Source of the DNA: 0-14-3-00-62-12 sp034440555
GTDB taxonomy: Bacteria > Pseudomonadota > Gammaproteobacteria > Xanthomonadales > Ahniellaceae
Direction: 5' to 3'
DNA length: 14,573 nucleotides
NCBI GenBank assembly: GCA_034440555.1
Contig: JAWXCG010000009.1
Location: forward strand, 1 to 14,573
The translations under genes were made by a program, and so were the position numbers. How positions within the stretch are numbered: position 1 is the first letter of the stretch; each line of letters opens with the position of its first letter. Positions 13,816 to 14,573 of the stretch are shown here, piece after piece. Below the pieces are notes generated by a model that saw only the letters and a program-made list of their open reading frames with translations, did not search any database and was not told the DNA's origin.

Positions 13816-14573
13816 CAGACATGCTCCGGATCGAGTGCACGCAGCAGGCCACGTGCCTTGGCGCGCGTCTCTTCCAGTTCGCGCTCAGCAATCGAGTCGG
13901 CCACGATGCCGGCACCAGCACGGAACTGCAGAGATTCTCCCGCGATGGTAATGCTGCGAATCAGGATGTTCAGATCCATGTCGCCGTCGACCCCGAGATA
14001 CCCAAGCGCACCGGTATAAAAGCCTCTGCCCTCGCCTTCCAGCTCGGCGATGATCTCCATGCAACGCACCTTTGGGCAGCCGGTGATGGTGCCGCCAGGA
14101 AACACGGCGCGAATGACCTCAATCGGCGTCACGCCCTCGCGCAGCGTACCGCTGACGTTCGACACGATATGGTGCACATGCGCGAAACTTTCGACGCTCA
14201 TCAGCTCATCGACATGCACGCTGCCCGGCACACATATGCGACCCAGATCGTTGCGCTCCAGGTCGATCAGCATGATGTGTTCGGCGCGCTCTTTGGGGTG
14301 ACCGATCAGCTCACGCACGCGCTCGGCATCGTCGTCACCGGCGAACCGCGGGCGCGTACCGGCAATCGGCCGCGTCTCTACTTTTGTGCCATGCACTTTC
14401 ACCAGCCGCTCCGGCGAACTGCTGGCCAGCGCCACATCGCGCCATTGCAATAGCCCGGCGAATGGCGCTGGATTGGAATGGCGCAGCGCCGAATACAGCA
14501 CCGCGGGCGACAGCGAACGATCCCACCGCGCATCCCACGCGCGCGAAAGATTGACCTGGAACACATCGCCCGC
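13815..14573 (-). CDS. pabB: Aminodeoxychorismate synthase component I (partial, 3' part)
   Basis: The last 252 codons of a chorismate-binding enzyme are present; the 5' part lies beyond the window. PabB converts chorismate and ammonia to 4-amino-4-deoxychorismate. Motifs of the family are GDVFQVNLSR at the cut edge, SSSPERLV, RPIAGTRPR, HIMLIDLERNDLGRIC, ESFAHVHHIVSNVSG, FPGGTITGCPKVRCMEII, and GALGYLGVDGDMDLNILIRS. These also occur in anthranilate synthase TrpE; the assignment to PabB rests on the 1-nt overlapping pabC. The PIAGT motif has Ala where E. coli PabB has the catalytic Lys (PIKGT), a TrpE-like trait. Confidence 0.88.
   Translation of the reverse strand, partial: AGDVFQVNLSRAWDARWDRSLSPAVLYSALRHSNPAPFAGLLQWRDVALASSSPERLVKVHGTKVETRPIAGTRPRFAGDDDAERVRELIGHPKERAEHIMLIDLERNDLGRICVPGSVHVDELMSVESFAHVHHIVSNVSGTLREGVTPIEVIRAVFPGGTITGCPKVRCMEIIAELEGEGRGFYTGALGYLGVDGDMDLNILIRSITIAGESLQFRAGAGIVADSIAERELEETRAKARGLLRALDPEHV

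Noticed and set aside
12877..14019. 380-aa plus-strand frame opposite pabC and pabB
   Set aside because: It is a GC-driven shadow of two well-supported genes on the minus strand and shows no domain.
1..14573. CRISPR arrays, tRNA/rRNA genes, toxin-antitoxin or phage defence genes
   Set aside because: No regular spaced repeats, cloverleaf-like segments or recognisable defence domains were seen on either strand.

Overview
The window looks like chromosomal DNA of a high-GC gammaproteobacterium of the Xanthomonadales (Lysobacterales), possibly close to the Rhodanobacteraceae. Three things suggest this: the gene order pabB-pabC-mltG-tmk-holB-pilZ, which I associate with Xanthomonas and relatives; a secreted protein ending in a 'NGFE' tail resembling the 'xDGFE' tails of that order; and a type IV pilus PilZ adaptor. 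The placement is inference from recall, since no search was run.

Layout. Positions 1-546 hold no intact gene, but 214-494 is a frameshifted remnant of the C-terminus of an IS91-like transposase on the minus strand. mutS (547-3132, +) is complete. Two secreted proteins follow on the minus strand: a small Cys-pair protein (3192-3578) and a cysteine-rich protein of unknown function (3783-4646). A GIY-YIG protein (4853-5149, +) converges on a glycosyltransferase (5391-6569, -), with a palindromic element carrying a likely bidirectional terminator between them. A 300-bp gap (6570-6869) holds a strong minus-strand terminator, a 164-bp TA-ended palindrome and another hairpin. Next is a secreted choice-of-anchor-D/IPTL-CTERM-like protein (6870-7418, -), diverging from a second, paralogous glycosyltransferase (7538-8719, +) across a region with a CRP/Clp-like site. 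A hypothetical gene (8783-9388, -) follows. The last third is one minus-strand block, in transcriptional order pabB (cut by the window end), pabC, mltG, tmk, holB, pilZ.

How the genes work together. PabB and PabC make p-aminobenzoate for folate. MltG trims nascent peptidoglycan strands, Tmk makes dTDP, HolB is the clamp-loader delta-prime subunit, and PilZ serves type IV pilus assembly. The 1-4 nt overlaps pabB/pabC, mltG/tmk and tmk/holB imply translational coupling. The two glycosyltransferases flank a surface-protein gene, which hints at an envelope-modification locus, but their substrates cannot be read from sequence.

The most unusual content is non-coding. Three long imperfect palindromes (5259-5393, 6673-6836, 12703-12849) and one degraded relative (9455-9487) all lie 3' of minus-strand genes. 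Two share terminal GGAACCTC, and in two the outermost bases form the TAG stop codon of the upstream gene. These look like a family of MITE- or REP-like elements attached to gene ends, one of them inside the pabC-mltG operon.
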